DNA of 5,036 nt from Phycisphaerae bacterium. GTDB taxonomy: Bacteria; Planctomycetota; Phycisphaerae; UBA1845; PWPN01. The stretch spans positions 1 to 5,036 of the forward strand of contig PWPN01000362.1 of the NCBI GenBank assembly GCA_003557125.1. The letters are read 5' to 3'. Under the pieces are notes generated by a model. The model searched no databases. It was not told the origin of the DNA and saw nothing but the letters and a program-made list of their open reading frames with translations. This document shows, piece after piece, positions 1-5,036 of this stretch. Both the position numbers and the translations under genes were made by a program. How positions within the stretch are numbered: the stretch's first letter is position 1; each line of letters begins with the position of its first letter.

Positions 1-787
1 ACTGGATGACCCAGTCGATGATCGGCTGCGACGCGGCGATGAACCCGCCGATCCCCCCCAGCGCTTTGCTCAGCGTGCCGACCGTCACGTCGATCCGGTC
101 CGCGACGCCCATCATGTCGGCGGCACCGCGTCCGCCCTGCCCCCAGACGCCCGTCGCATGCGCTTCATCCACGCACAGCAGCGCGTCGTAGCGCTCCTTC
201 AGTTCCACGAGCCGGCACAGGTCCGCGAAATCGCCGTCCATGCTGAACAGCGTATCGGTCACGATGACGCGCCGACGGGCCGAGGCTGTGCGGGCAAGAA
301 GCCGTTCGAGTTTCCCGAGGTCCCCGTGCGGGTAGACGCGCACCGTCGCGCCGCTGCCGCGTGCGGCGTCGATGATGCTCGCATGGTTGAGCTTGTCCAG
401 AAGCACGACGTCGCCCCGCGCAGCCAGGCTTCGCACAGCCGCAAGGTTCGCCTGATAGCCCGTCGAACAGAGCAGCGCCGCCTCGGTGCCCTCGAAGTCT
501 GCCAAGCGCCGTTCGAGCCGTGCGTGCGGGGACATATGCCCGACGATCAGCGGAGCGGCGCCGCCCCCCCAGCCCCATTCGGCGGCTGCCTGCTGAACGG
601 CTGCGACGACCCGGGGGTGGGCCGCCAGTGCGAGGTAGTTGTTGCTCGCAAAGCAGAGAAGCTCGCGGCCGGCCACCGTCACGCGCGGGCCTTGCGGCGA
701 GGCGACTTCGCGCAGTGTGCGCCGCAGCCCCGTAGCGGTGCGTTGCCGCAACTGTTCGGAAAATGTATCAGCCTCGCCTGGAATCAT
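1..787 (-). CDS. bioF: 8-amino-7-oxononanoate synthase (BioF) or closely related alpha-oxoamine synthase, C-terminus cut by window edge
   Basis: PLP-dependent enzyme that, in the BioF family, condenses pimeloyl-thioester with L-alanine to make 7-keto-8-aminopelargonate, the first step of biotin ring assembly, in the cytosol. 262 of roughly 385 residues are visible. Seen: FASNNYLAL (46-54), GTEAALLCSTGYQAN (100-114), NHASIID with the cofactor-stacking His (135), VTDTLFSMDGD (176-186), VDEAHATGVWG with the PLP-binding Asp/His (207, 210), and TLSKALGGIGGF with the Schiff-base Lys at 241. ATG 787 is chosen for two reasons: it puts the Lys near its position in E. coli BioF (about 236), and it forms an ATGA overlap with the stop of the upstream gene, implying translational coupling; its own Shine-Dalgarno is poor. 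An in-frame ATG at 907 would add 40 residues. The loop GGGAAPL (74-80) differs from the usual G-S/T-G-x-S-R form. Glycine C-acetyltransferase (Kbl) is the main alternative, but GGFI after the lysine motif fits BioF better. Confidence 0.88.
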   Translation of the reverse strand, partial: MIPGEADTFSEQLRQRTATGLRRTLREVASPQGPRVTVAGRELLCFASNNYLALAAHPRVVAAVQQAAAEWGWGGGAAPLIVGHMSPHARLERRLADFEGTEAALLCSTGYQANLAAVRSLAARGDVVLLDKLNHASIIDAARGSGATVRVYPHGDLGKLERLLARTASARRRVIVTDTLFSMDGDFADLCRLVELKERYDALLCVDEAHATGVWGQGGRGAADMMGVADRIDVTVGTLSKALGGIGGFIAASQPIIDWVIQ

Positions 788-1086
788 GTCTCGGAGACGT
801 CGTCCTGGGCTCTTTGCGGGATCGGCAGATTCGCGAAACCCGAGGAGCTGGATTGTCCGCAAGGTCCGCAGGATGCGGGCGATTTGTCGCCGCTCGGGCA
901 CTGACATGGGGATTGCAAGCTGCTGCCGGGCGGATCCGCCAGTCGTGCCTGGTCCTGTTGCCGGGCGGTATCGAGGCAACCGGAACTGCAGCATCCCCCT
1001 CCGCCCGAACGTAGCGAACGGCGCACCACGATGACCAGGTACCCGATGGCCACTGCTGCGATAACCACGACGATCACGGTCTGCAT
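784..1086 (-). CDS. small single-span, cysteine-rich membrane protein, unknown function
   Basis: 100 residues. Residues 3-21 are a continuous hydrophobic segment (VIVVVIAAVAIGYLVIV), followed by a basic stop-transfer RRSLR and a cytoplasmic-looking Gly/Cys patch GGGGCCSSGC. Seven cysteines lie at 32, 33, 37, 61, 63, 73 and 76, including CxC and CxxC pairs that could bind metal or a cluster. The layout (N-terminal span, basic residues, then cysteines) recalls the short FeoB-associated Cys-rich membrane proteins, but this one is longer and no feoB is near, so no function is assigned. The start is well supported: AGGTGA lies just upstream (1091-1096), overlapping the ribD stop codon, and only 4 bp separate the genes. 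Its TGA overlaps the bioF ATG by 4 bp (ATGA). Both junctions argue that it is a translated operon member. The last 40 residues overlap the frame of a possible longer bioF start, so that part is less certain. Confidence 0.6.
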   Translation of the reverse strand: MQTVIVVVIAAVAIGYLVIVVRRSLRSGGGGCCSSGCLDTARQQDQARLADPPGSSLQSPCQCPSGDKSPASCGPCGQSSSSGFANLPIPQRAQDDVSET

Positions 1087-1090
1087 GCTT

Positions 1091-2302
1091 TCACCTGCCC
1101 GCTTTCAGCCTTGCCCCGTTGGGCCCCTTGCCCCTGTTGCGCCTGCCCTTGGTGGCATTGTAGCCACCGTCCGCCTTTCCGGCAGCGCCGACACGATCCA
1201 ACAGAAGATGGTACATGCGGTCCGGCCCGCTCTTGGCGATACGCACGTCCTTGACGAACACGCGCCCGTCGAGCGTCGCCGGGCCGAGCCCTGCCAGGGC
1301 GGGGACCGCTTCGCGCCCCCCGATGAGCAGCGGCGCCACGAAAACGTAAGCCTCGTCGGCCAACCGTTCGTCCAGGAAACGACCCAGCGTCTCGCCGCCG
1401 CCCTCGACGAGGATATTGGTCATCCCCGCTTGGCCGAGCTTGTCCAGAAGCTGCCCCAGGTCGAACCCCGCGCGCGTCGTGCGGATACCCATCAGGATCG
1501 CGCCGCGCTTCTGGAGACGGTGCGCCTTGGGGGTGCGCTTCTTGAGGGGCGTCGTCACGATCACGGTCGGCGCGTCGCCGCATGTACCAATGAGACGGCA
1601 TCTTTCCGGCATTCTCAGGTGCGGGTCGAGGACCACGCGCCGGGCGGTACGGCGAGCGGGCGCGTCGCGGCAGGTCAGCAGCGGGTCGTCGGCGAGCACC
1701 GTACCGACACCGACGACGACCGCATCGACTCGGCCTCGCAACCGCTGGCCTCGACGTCGCGAAGCGGGCCCGCTGATCCACTGCGAATCGCCCGTGCGCG
1801 TCGCGATCCTGCCGTCCAGGCTTTGAGCCCATTTGAGGATCACCCAGGGTCGGCCCTCATCGAGACGCTTGAGGTAGGGCGCGTTCAGGGCCGCAGCCTG
1901 TGCTTCGAGCAGCCCGCTTTCCACGGCCATCCCTGCGTCGCGAAGCGTGCGAATCCCCCGCCCGCGCACCGGCGGGAAAGGATCGTGCATGGCCACAATG
2001 ACGCGCGCGATGCCCGCCTGGATCAAAGCGGTCGTACAGGGTCCGGTCTTGCCGACGTGACAGCAGGGTTCGAGGGTTACCAGGCAGGTCGCACCGCGGG
2101 CGAGGGGGCCGGCGACGCGCAAGGCTTCGATCTCGGCATGAGGGCCGCCGAACCGCCGATGGTGCCCCTCTCCGACGACGCGGCCCTCTGCCACCAGCAC
2201 GCACCCCACCATCGGGTTGGGCTCGACACGCCCCTGCCCACGCAAGGCCAATGCCAGCGCCCGCTGCATGTGACGCACGTCCTGTTCGGTAAAGTCGGCC
2301 AT
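1091..2302 (-). other. ribD: RibD half of the fusion: diaminohydroxyphosphoribosylaminopyrimidine deaminase / 5-amino-6-(5-phosphoribosylamino)uracil reductase
   Basis: Bifunctional cytosolic enzyme for the second and third steps of riboflavin synthesis. Counting from ATG 2302 it has 403 residues, slightly above the usual 360-380. Deaminase domain (about 8-145): PNPMVGCVL (29-36), HAE at 55-57 giving the zinc ligand His and catalytic Glu, and PCCHVGKTGPC with zinc ligands C80 and C89. Reductase domain (about 150-370): KWAQSLDGRIA (157-167), DSQWISG (172-178), VGVGTVLADDPLLT (197-210), LVEGGGETLG (298-307), and APLLIGG (323-329). The link motif reads DPFPPVRGRG where the family usually has DPNPxVxGxG, so Asn is replaced by Phe. 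The last ~33 residues are a Gly/Lys/Arg/Asn tail beyond the fold. ATG 2302 falls exactly where stand-alone RibD proteins begin and has a modest GGAA seven bases upstream, so independent initiation is possible. Confidence 0.92.
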
Positions 2303-3142
2303 CGCTCGGTTCCGAAGTGTCGTCAGCCACGGCCGCGGATCGGCTAAACCCTGTGTGGCCGCAGCGCCTTCCTGCTCACGTTGCTGACGTTCCGCCTTGT
2401 GGTCCCACCAGAAGTTGAGCATGAGCAGCCCGACGCCCACGACGAGCCAGGCGTCGGCAATGTTGAAGACCCAGGGCCAGATCTCGATCGTGCGACCGGC
2501 CAACGTGAATCGGGGCTCCATCTTGATGAAGTCCCGCACGACGCCGCTGGTCGAGAGCTCGGGCTCATACGCGGCGGGGATGAGACGGGGATGCAGGCCT
2601 TCCGGCCATTCGCCCACGATAACACCGGCAGGCGTCTCTTCGACGACCTTGACCACCTCGCTGTAGGCTCGGCCTTCCACCGTGTACCGGACGATATCCG
2701 CCTGCACGAACGCCCGGTCGTAAAGATTGCCCAATGCACCGGCCAGTACGAGCGCGAGGCCCAGATGCAGACTCCGGCGCGAACGGCTGCTGTGGATGAA
2801 CAGGTAACAGACGAACAGCAGCGCCAGAAAAGAGGCTGCGATGAACACGGGCGTCATGCCCTTGCCCAGCCCGAACAAGGCGCCGGCGTTCAACGAACGG
2901 CGGAACGAGACGACATGCTCGATGACAACGTATCCATTCGGGAAGGAATCTTCGCCGAGGTGGGTGAACGCCCAGTGCTTGGTCCACAAGTCGATGACCA
3001 GCCCGACCGCTGCCACCGGCCAGAGACGCAGATGCGACGCGAGATCGCGCCATGCCGAGCCGTTCGCGTCCCGCTCGCCCGGCGGCGGCGCCTTCGGGAT
3101 CGGAGGGATCGTCTGGGACACGTCTGAAACTGCCTTGGCCAT
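1091..3142 (-). CDS. lspA-ribD: LspA–RibD fusion: lipoprotein signal peptidase joined in frame to riboflavin deaminase/reductase
   Basis: One frame of 683 codons with no stop between the two enzymes: LspA occupies residues 1-280 and RibD 281-683. Each half has its full motif set, detailed in the two entries below. Both LspA termini face the cytoplasm in the known four-helix topology, so a C-terminal cytosolic RibD is topologically possible. The joint is a hydrophilic linker of about 33 residues (248-280) after the last membrane helix. Start ATG 3142 is chosen because it follows the upstream stop by 95 bp; it has no clear Shine-Dalgarno. In-frame GTGs at 3202 and 3211 near a GGAGG are alternatives, and the frame stays open to 3343 inside the upstream gene. 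Alternatives to a true fusion are two proteins made from one frame via the internal ATG 2302, or a one-base indel in the linker: another frame reaches TAG at 2346-2344, 41 bp before that ATG. Linker residues 251-268 have G/C in only 8 of 18 third positions and include a TTA codon, so this stretch may not be under coding selection. Confidence 0.8.
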   Translation of the reverse strand: MAKAVSDVSQTIPPIPKAPPPGERDANGSAWRDLASHLRLWPVAAVGLVIDLWTKHWAFTHLGEDSFPNGYVVIEHVVSFRRSLNAGALFGLGKGMTPVFIAASFLALLFVCYLFIHSSRSRRSLHLGLALVLAGALGNLYDRAFVQADIVRYTVEGRAYSEVVKVVEETPAGVIVGEWPEGLHPRLIPAAYEPELSTSGVVRDFIKMEPRFTLAGRTIEIWPWVFNIADAWLVVGVGLLMLNFWWDHKAERQQREQEGAAATQGLADPRPWLTTLRNRAMADFTEQDVRHMQRALALALRGQGRVEPNPMVGCVLVAEGRVVGEGHHRRFGGPHAEIEALRVAGPLARGATCLVTLEPCCHVGKTGPCTTALIQAGIARVIVAMHDPFPPVRGRGIRTLRDAGMAVESGLLEAQAAALNAPYLKRLDEGRPWVILKWAQSLDGRIATRTGDSQWISGPASRRRGQRLRGRVDAVVVGVGTVLADDPLLTCRDAPARRTARRVVLDPHLRMPERCRLIGTCGDAPTVIVTTPLKKRTPKAHRLQKRGAILMGIRTTRAGFDLGQLLDKLGQAGMTNILVEGGGETLGRFLDERLADEAYVFVAPLLIGGREAVPALAGLGPATLDGRVFVKDVRIAKSGPDRMYHLLLDRVGAAGKADGGYNATKGRRNRGKGPNGARLKAGR
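2303..3142 (-). other. lspA: LspA half of the fusion: lipoprotein signal peptidase (signal peptidase II) domain
   Basis: Inner-membrane aspartyl protease that removes the signal peptide from diacylglyceryl-prolipoproteins. Predicted membrane helices lie at about 41-59, 96-118, 125-145 and 224-246. Family motifs in order: D51 in IDLWTKHW (usual D-Q/x-x-x-K), N85-AGALFG, GNLYDR (138-143), VRDF with D204, and FNIAD with D230. D204 and D230 match the catalytic aspartate pair. The domain is 280 residues against about 165 in E. coli. The excess is a Pro-rich hydrophilic N-terminal tail (1-35), an insertion of about 50 residues between DR (142-143) and VRDF (202-205) where E. coli has fewer than ten, and the C-terminal linker. 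The insertion sits between helices 3 and 4, so on the periplasmic side next to the active site. Confidence 0.9.
2310..2313 (-). promoter_or_regulatory. possible internal ribosome binding site for stand-alone RibD
   Basis: On the minus strand GGAA lies 7 bases before the ATG at 2302 that begins the RibD homology. It is a weak match, but it decides whether RibD can be made separately from the LspA–RibD frame. Confidence 0.3.
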
Positions 3143-3237
3143 GAGGATGCTACCCGAGTCGATGGAAGGTCGCAGGCCCGCTCGATCTTGACCCGGACGC
3201 ACGCGGCACACTGCCTCCGCGAGATACGGACGCAGCC
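3143..3237 (-). other. 95 bp spacer between the DksA/TraR-family gene and lspA-ribD
   Basis: The LspA frame is open through this stretch and on to 3343, so a longer N-terminus cannot be excluded. It contains a GGAGG (minus strand) shortly before in-frame GTG codons at 3211 and 3202. I see no convincing -35/-10 pair and no hairpin followed by a T-run, so read-through transcription from the upstream gene is assumed. Confidence 0.4.
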
Positions 3238-4002
3238 TCAGCCGCCCCGCGCCTCCCGTTCCCGCGCGTACGCAATGCAGTACAACGCCCAGGGCTTGGC
3301 CTTCAGCCGCGCCTTGCTGATCGGCTTGCCCGTAGCCACGCAAAGCCCATAGGTCTTATCCTTGATCCGCTCGAGGGCCTGGTCGATCTCCGTGAGCGTC
3401 TGGCGTTCGTTGGCGATCAGGCCGAGGGTGAATTCCTGCTCCCAGGTGTCGCTGCCGAGATCGGCCATGTGAATCGGCATGGACGAACTTTGGCCACCGC
3501 TCGACGCGCTGGACCGCATCGCCTCCTGCTCCATGTCCGCCACCATGCCTACCAGTTGCCGGCGCTTTTCAAGCAGCAACTCACGGAACTCCTGAAGCTC
3601 CTTATCGGACAGGTGTGTCTTGGCCGACATGCGCTCATCCTTGGAGTTATCGCCCGGCTTCTGTCGCGTCGCGCAGTCGGTTTTCGGCTTCGTGACGGCG
3701 GGCGGGTTCGATTTTGCACGGGTGGTCCGGCGCTTGGTTGTCGTTTTCTTCTTACCCGCTCCTTTGCCCGCCCCTTTCTCCTGCGTGTCCCGGCCTGCCC
3801 GCTCACGGGCCGAAGACCCCTTCGGGGAGCCCGACTTGGACACTGCCGACTTGGCATGTCCACTGCTGCTTTTACGGGCGGATGTGCTACGTTTGGCCGG
3901 TTTTTCGGGCGAAAGCGATTCTTCGGGATTCTTCTCCAAACGTGCGGACCGTTTGCCCTTCGGATCGCTCTTATTGCTGGTCTCAGTGCTTTTCCTGGCC
4001 AC
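3238..4002 (-). CDS. DksA/TraR-family protein with degenerate zinc finger and basic N-terminal extension
   Basis: 254 residues. DksA/TraR proteins bind the RNA polymerase secondary channel or regulate transcription. Residues 1-125 are low complexity, rich in Lys, Ser, Arg, Thr and Ala (for example GKGAGKKKTTTKRRTTRAK at 79-97), resembling histone-H1-like tails. The conserved domain (126-254) has a long helix LSDKELQEFRELLLEKRRQL (131-150), a tip region PIHMADLGSDTWEQEFTL (176-193), a second helix ending DQALERIKDKTYG (207-219), and the finger LCVATGKPISKARLKAKPWALYCIAYARERE (220-250). Only two of the four zinc cysteines remain (C221, C242); the others are Thr and Tyr. The DksA tip motif DxxDxA is absent (DLGSDTW), so a DksA-like action on RNA polymerase is doubtful; the tip looks more like the YteA-type subgroup. 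Start GTG 4002 has AGGAG six bases upstream; GTG 4026 is possible but lacks this. A second strong start lies at M125 (3630). First gene after the promoter at 4081-4109; lspA-ribD follows after 95 bp. Confidence 0.88.
   Translation of the reverse strand: MARKSTETSNKSDPKGKRSARLEKNPEESLSPEKPAKRSTSARKSSSGHAKSAVSKSGSPKGSSARERAGRDTQEKGAGKGAGKKKTTTKRRTTRAKSNPPAVTKPKTDCATRQKPGDNSKDERMSAKTHLSDKELQEFRELLLEKRRQLVGMVADMEQEAMRSSASSGGQSSSMPIHMADLGSDTWEQEFTLGLIANERQTLTEIDQALERIKDKTYGLCVATGKPISKARLKAKPWALYCIAYAREREARGG
3638..3642 (-). promoter_or_regulatory. internal ribosome binding site giving a short DksA/TraR form
   Basis: AAGGA on the minus strand lies 7 bases before the in-frame ATG at 3630 (MSAKTHLSDKEL), exactly where the low-complexity tail ends and the conserved domain begins. 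Initiation here would give a 130-residue protein of normal size for the family. Whether it is used cannot be told from sequence. Confidence 0.4.
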
Positions 4003-4008
4003 CCTATG

Positions 4009-4013
4009 CTCCT
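4009..4013 (-). promoter_or_regulatory. ribosome binding site that fixes the GTG start of the DksA/TraR-family gene
   Basis: AGGAG, six bases before GTG 4002 (protein begins MARKSTETSN). This favours 4002 over the in-frame GTG at 4026, which would contain this site inside its coding sequence. Confidence 0.6.
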
Positions 4014-4080
4014 GGCGAGTGGGCACGATGCGCGCAACCTCTTATTTTACAAGGAGAAAGGCTCCGCGCTGAGTTCTGTT

Positions 4081-4109
4081 ATTCTATCCGTGAGCCGCGG
4101 CCAGGTCAA
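4081..4109 (-). promoter_or_regulatory. sigma-70-type promoter for the dksA-like–lspA-ribD–bioF cluster
   Basis: On the minus strand, TTGACC (4109-4104, five of six to TTGACA) and TAGAAT (4086-4081, five of six to TATAAT) are separated by exactly 17 bp. Transcription would begin near 4074, leaving a leader of about 70 bases before GTG 4002. The -35 lies in the last codons of the upstream gene and the -10 includes its TAG stop codon. A second AT-rich hexamer TAAAAT (4049-4044) has no matching -35. Confidence 0.55.
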
Positions 4110-5036
4110 GCGACGAAAGGCCATCGTGCTCGACGGCTTCGACCAGGGGTGGCAGTCGTCGGAAGAGGCGCTCCTCGGCCTCGGTCAGGGAGACCCCGCG
4201 TCTGGCCATGACCCGTCGGGCTACCTTCAGGCAGCACTCGAGATCATAGCGGGCCATGCGGGAGTCCGTGACCCACGTGAACGACGGCACGAACTTCGGG
4301 GCGAAGGTGCACGAGGCGACATTCGATCCGAAGCCGACCACCGAACCGGTGGCGAACATCTGGCCGATCCCCGTTTTGGCGTGATCGCCGATCGTCAGAC
4401 CCACGAACATCTGACCCGACTCGACCTCGACCCCGTTGATCGGAACGCGAACCGTACCGTAGGTGTTCTTCAAATCGCTGTTGACCGTGTCGGCTGCGAG
4501 GTTGACCCACTCGGCCACATAGGCATGGCCCAGAAACCCGTCATGCTGCTTGTTGGAGAATCCGTGGATGATGGAGTATTCGAGCTCGCCTCCCACCTTG
4601 CTCATGCGGCCGATGCTCATCCCGCCGCGCAAAACCGCCCCCGGCTGAATGTACGATCCGTCGCCGATGAAGCAGGGGCCTTCGATGCTCACGTTCGGGC
4701 AGACGGTCACATGGCGCCCGATATGGATCGGCCCGTTTTCGGCGTCCAGGACGACGCCCGGTTTGATCGTACTGCCGGCACCGACGTGGATGGCGGCCCG
4801 ATTCAGAAGATGTGCCCCCTCGCAGAGCCGTCCTTCGATGAGAGCCGGCGCCCCAGCTCTCCGCCAGCCGGCCCAAAGCATCATGGGATTGGCGCCGACG
4901 AGATCCCAGGGGTAACGGACCAGACGCGGCTCGTCGACAAAGCCCACGGAGGGAACGTCGGCCAGAAGATCGGCCACCCGCTTCCAATCCAGCAGAACCT
5001 CGGGCGTAAGCTGCTCTGCCAGTGCGCGATCCGCCA
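4084..5036 (-). CDS. GlmU-like sugar nucleotidyl/acetyltransferase, C-terminal part (start outside window)
   Basis: 316 codons are visible and the frame is open to the window edge, so the N-terminus is missing. The visible part matches the C-terminal region of the GlmU-like family of putative UDP-N-acetylglucosamine diphosphorylase/glucosamine-1-phosphate N-acetyltransferases, which total about 400 residues with a nucleotidyltransferase domain first. Seen (counting from the first whole codon): the linker RYPWDLVGANPMM (40-52), then hexapeptide-type left-handed beta-helix turns (about 72-148: HVGAGSTIKPGVVL, HIGRHVTV, FIGDGSYIQPGAVL). The signature block is SNKQHDGFLGHAYVAEWVNL (160-179), NSDLKNTYGTVRV (185-197), GLTIGDHAKTGIGQMFATGS (212-231) and PKFVPSFTW (246-254). 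H164 sits where GlmU has its catalytic acetyltransferase His (inference from motif order K-x-x-H...LG.A...VN). The C-terminus is helical (ARRVMARRGVSLTEAEERL). Probable role: making nucleotide sugars for cell-envelope polymers. GTG 4977 could be misread as a start but would cut into the conserved fold. Confidence 0.85.
   Translation of the reverse strand, partial: ADRALAEQLTPEVLLDWKRVADLLADVPSVGFVDEPRLVRYPWDLVGANPMMLWAGWRRAGAPALIEGRLCEGAHLLNRAAIHVGAGSTIKPGVVLDAENGPIHIGRHVTVCPNVSIEGPCFIGDGSYIQPGAVLRGGMSIGRMSKVGGELEYSIIHGFSNKQHDGFLGHAYVAEWVNLAADTVNSDLKNTYGTVRVPINGVEVESGQMFVGLTIGDHAKTGIGQMFATGSVVGFGSNVASCTFAPKFVPSFTWVTDSRMARYDLECCLKVARRVMARRGVSLTEAEERLFRRLPPLVEAVEHDGLSSLDLAAAHG

Noticed and set aside
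53..59. Seven-base C run (with another at 564-570) as a possible frameshift site in the BioF-like gene
   Set aside because: Conserved family residues continue in the same frame on both sides of each run (SKAL-GGIGGF; WGWGGG-AAPL), so the gene is intact here.
158..904. 248-codon open frame on the plus strand opposite bioF
   Set aside because: Antisense to the BioF-like enzyme with no motif of its own; the minus-strand frame has the full PLP-enzyme signature.
788..907. Longer BioF N-terminus starting at ATG 907
   Set aside because: It would add 40 residues (MSVPERRQIARIL...) not expected for the family, has no Shine-Dalgarno, and would overlap the small membrane protein by 124 bp. The ATGA junction at 787 is more natural, though the long form is not excluded.
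1031..2347. 438-codon open frame on the plus strand opposite ribD
   Set aside because: Its product shows no recognisable domain and it is antisense to RibD motifs that are unmistakable. GC-rich coding DNA commonly leaves such open antisense frames.
2381..3127. 248-codon open frame on the plus strand opposite lspA
   Set aside because: Antisense to the LspA catalytic motifs, charged and featureless; a shadow of the real gene.
3143..3343. LspA extended upstream to the first in-frame start at 3343
   Set aside because: This would overlap the conserved C-terminal finger of the DksA/TraR-family gene by about 100 bp and add 67 residues with no LspA similarity.
4051..4065. Possible terminator hairpin between the GlmU-like gene and the DksA/TraR-family gene (GGAG...CTCC)
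   Set aside because: The stem is only about four base pairs and no T-run follows on the coding strand.

Overview
The window is GC-rich bacterial chromosome. Every supportable gene is read on the minus strand, so the gene order below runs from high to low coordinates. There are no mobile elements, RNA genes, CRISPR arrays or long non-coding stretches. The genes are housekeeping in type. A planctomycete or related (PVC-like) host is my best guess, from the DksA/TraR protein with a two-cysteine finger and Lys/Ser-rich tail, the GlmU-like protein family, and the dksA–lspA neighbourhood. This is inference, not a taxonomic assignment.

Layout in transcription order: (1) 5036–4084, the C-terminal 316 residues of a GlmU-like sugar-nucleotide enzyme with a left-handed beta-helix; its start lies outside the window. 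(2) A well-formed sigma-70-type promoter (TTGACC–17 bp–TAGAAT) formed by the last codons and stop codon of that gene. (3) 4002–3238, a DksA/TraR-family protein with a ~125-residue basic N-terminal extension and a degenerate zinc finger. (4) 3142–1091, one uninterrupted frame encoding lipoprotein signal peptidase (LspA) followed directly by the riboflavin enzyme RibD. (5) 1086–784, a 100-residue, single-membrane-span, cysteine-rich protein. (6) 787 to the left edge, an 8-amino-7-oxononanoate synthase (BioF)-like PLP enzyme, cut by the window edge.

From the promoter leftward the genes are tightly packed: a 95 bp gap, an in-frame junction, a 4 bp gap, then a 4 bp ATGA overlap. This looks like one operon combining a transcription-factor-like protein, lipoprotein maturation, riboflavin synthesis and biotin synthesis. 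The most notable feature is the apparent LspA–RibD fusion, which also carries a ~50-residue insertion in the periplasmic part of LspA. A single-base indel in the linker is the main alternative, because another frame reaches a stop 41 bp before the ribD ATG. I found no clearly new biological system; the fusion and the small cysteine-rich protein are the items worth checking.
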